NCBI RefSeq assembly: GCF_019236475.1
Contig: NZ_JAFAIX010000001.1
Span: forward strand, 30,251 to 94,250
Direction of reading: 5' to 3'
Length of the DNA stretch: 64,000 bases
DNA from: Chitinophaga sp.
Lineage (GTDB): Bacteria > Bacteroidota > Bacteroidia > Chitinophagales > Chitinophagaceae
Shown here: piece after piece, positions 63,866 through 64,000 of the stretch
Numbering within the stretch: the first letter of the stretch is position 1
Layout: each line of letters begins with the position of its first letter
The notes under the pieces: model-generated
The model's database searches: none
Told to the model about the DNA's origin: nothing
Seen by the model: the letters and a program-made list of their open reading frames with translations, nothing else
Made by a program: the position numbers and the translations under genes

Positions 63866-63900
63866 AAGAGGGTGTCTCAAAAGGCACCCTCTTCTTTTTT
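63866..63900 (+). terminator. Terminator after the FKBP gene
   Basis: Stem AGAGGGTG (63867-63874) with CACCCTCT (63885-63892), loop TCTCAAAAGG, then CTTTTTT. Confidence 0.65.
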
Positions 63901-63944
63901 ATGGTTGGTCAAACCGATCAGGGGTGTTTTTCGTTTTTAATAAT

Positions 63945-64000
63945 ATGCCTAAAGGAAAAACACTATCTGTAATTTTTAAAGCTAACCTGCAACACCAGGC
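63945..64000 (+). CDS. Start of an open reading frame, truncated by the window end
   Basis: An ATG at 63945 opens a frame of 18 codons (MPKGKTLSVIFKANLQHQ) that runs off the window. The preceding 50 bases are non-coding. The fragment is too short to identify. A mobile-element protein is one possibility, since some transposases begin in this style, but nothing here proves it. Confidence 0.4.
   Translation, partial: MPKGKTLSVIFKANLQHQ

Noticed and set aside
63866..63900. Insertion-sequence end (GGGTGTCTCAAAA resembles some terminal repeats)
   Set aside because: It forms a normal stem with a T-run directly after the FKBP stop; no matching inverted repeat or target duplication is visible within the window.

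Overview
The window reads as chromosomal DNA of a Bacteroidota bacterium, most likely Chitinophagaceae (Chitinophaga-like). The evidence is the gene families (B-type sdhCAB, BlaI plus M56/TonB_C sensor, LytTR two-component pair beside a TonB-dependent receptor, a MurNAc-kinase-like gene beside murQ), signal peptides often cleaved before Gln, and repeated TAnnTTTG promoter elements, sometimes with TTTG 18-20 bp upstream, the Bacteroidota primary-sigma pattern. I found no tRNA, rRNA, CRISPR array, prophage or complete insertion sequence. Taxonomy is inferred from protein character only.

Layout. 1-3210: 3' end of an RND efflux operon (truncated pump, outer-membrane factor). 3211-3525: tandem 66-67 bp repeats ending in a two-hairpin module. 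3526-6856: two tandemly duplicated secreted esterases, then a methyltransferase and a GT2 glycosyltransferase, all on the minus strand. 7038-12778: a secreted unknown protein, oxyR, an M48 lipoprotein, plsY, prmA and a small secreted protein. 12854-16663: pnp, rpsO, a possible structured RNA and an ftsE-like ATPase. 16838-18852: blaI and an M56 sensor with two TonB_C domains behind a striking triple operator. 18926-24085: purM and ribF (divergent), holA, an exonuclease and an anchored coiled-coil protein. 24528-28701: single-domain response regulator, ABC-F ATPase, a decayed gene, carbonic anhydrase and murI. 28859-38367, all minus: S9 oligopeptidase, Tat-signal oxidoreductase, sdhCAB, and a sugar kinase/murQ/unknown trio. 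38526-42538: two convergent S41 proteases around a 169 bp duplication. 42720-48852: PQQ-type sugar dehydrogenase, MFS transporter, YkgJ-type cysteine-cluster protein and gcvP. 49003-53751: LytS-like kinase, LytTR regulator, TonB receptor, secreted helical protein and small membrane protein. 53840-56293: copper chaperone and copA. 56492-63841: nucleotide phosphodiesterase, two unknowns, YjbR-type protein, CocE hydrolase, PagL-like deacylase and FKBP isomerase. A further reading frame opens at 63945 and leaves the window.

Most genes are housekeeping or envelope functions. The least explained material is intergenic. Four gene ends (about 3429, 9453, 28717 and 56408) carry a two-part palindromic module: a GC-rich hairpin with core CCTGCCC-GCT-GGGCAGG or a close variant, beside a long perfect hairpin whose tip is a form of GACGTC-TGC-GACGTC while its arms differ completely between copies. 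Two unrelated tandem duplications (929 bp and 169 bp) each carry a vestige of the 3' end of a neighbouring gene. Upstream of blaI lie three ACTAA-N4-TTAGT dyads at exactly 20 bp spacing, the clearest regulatory signal in the window.
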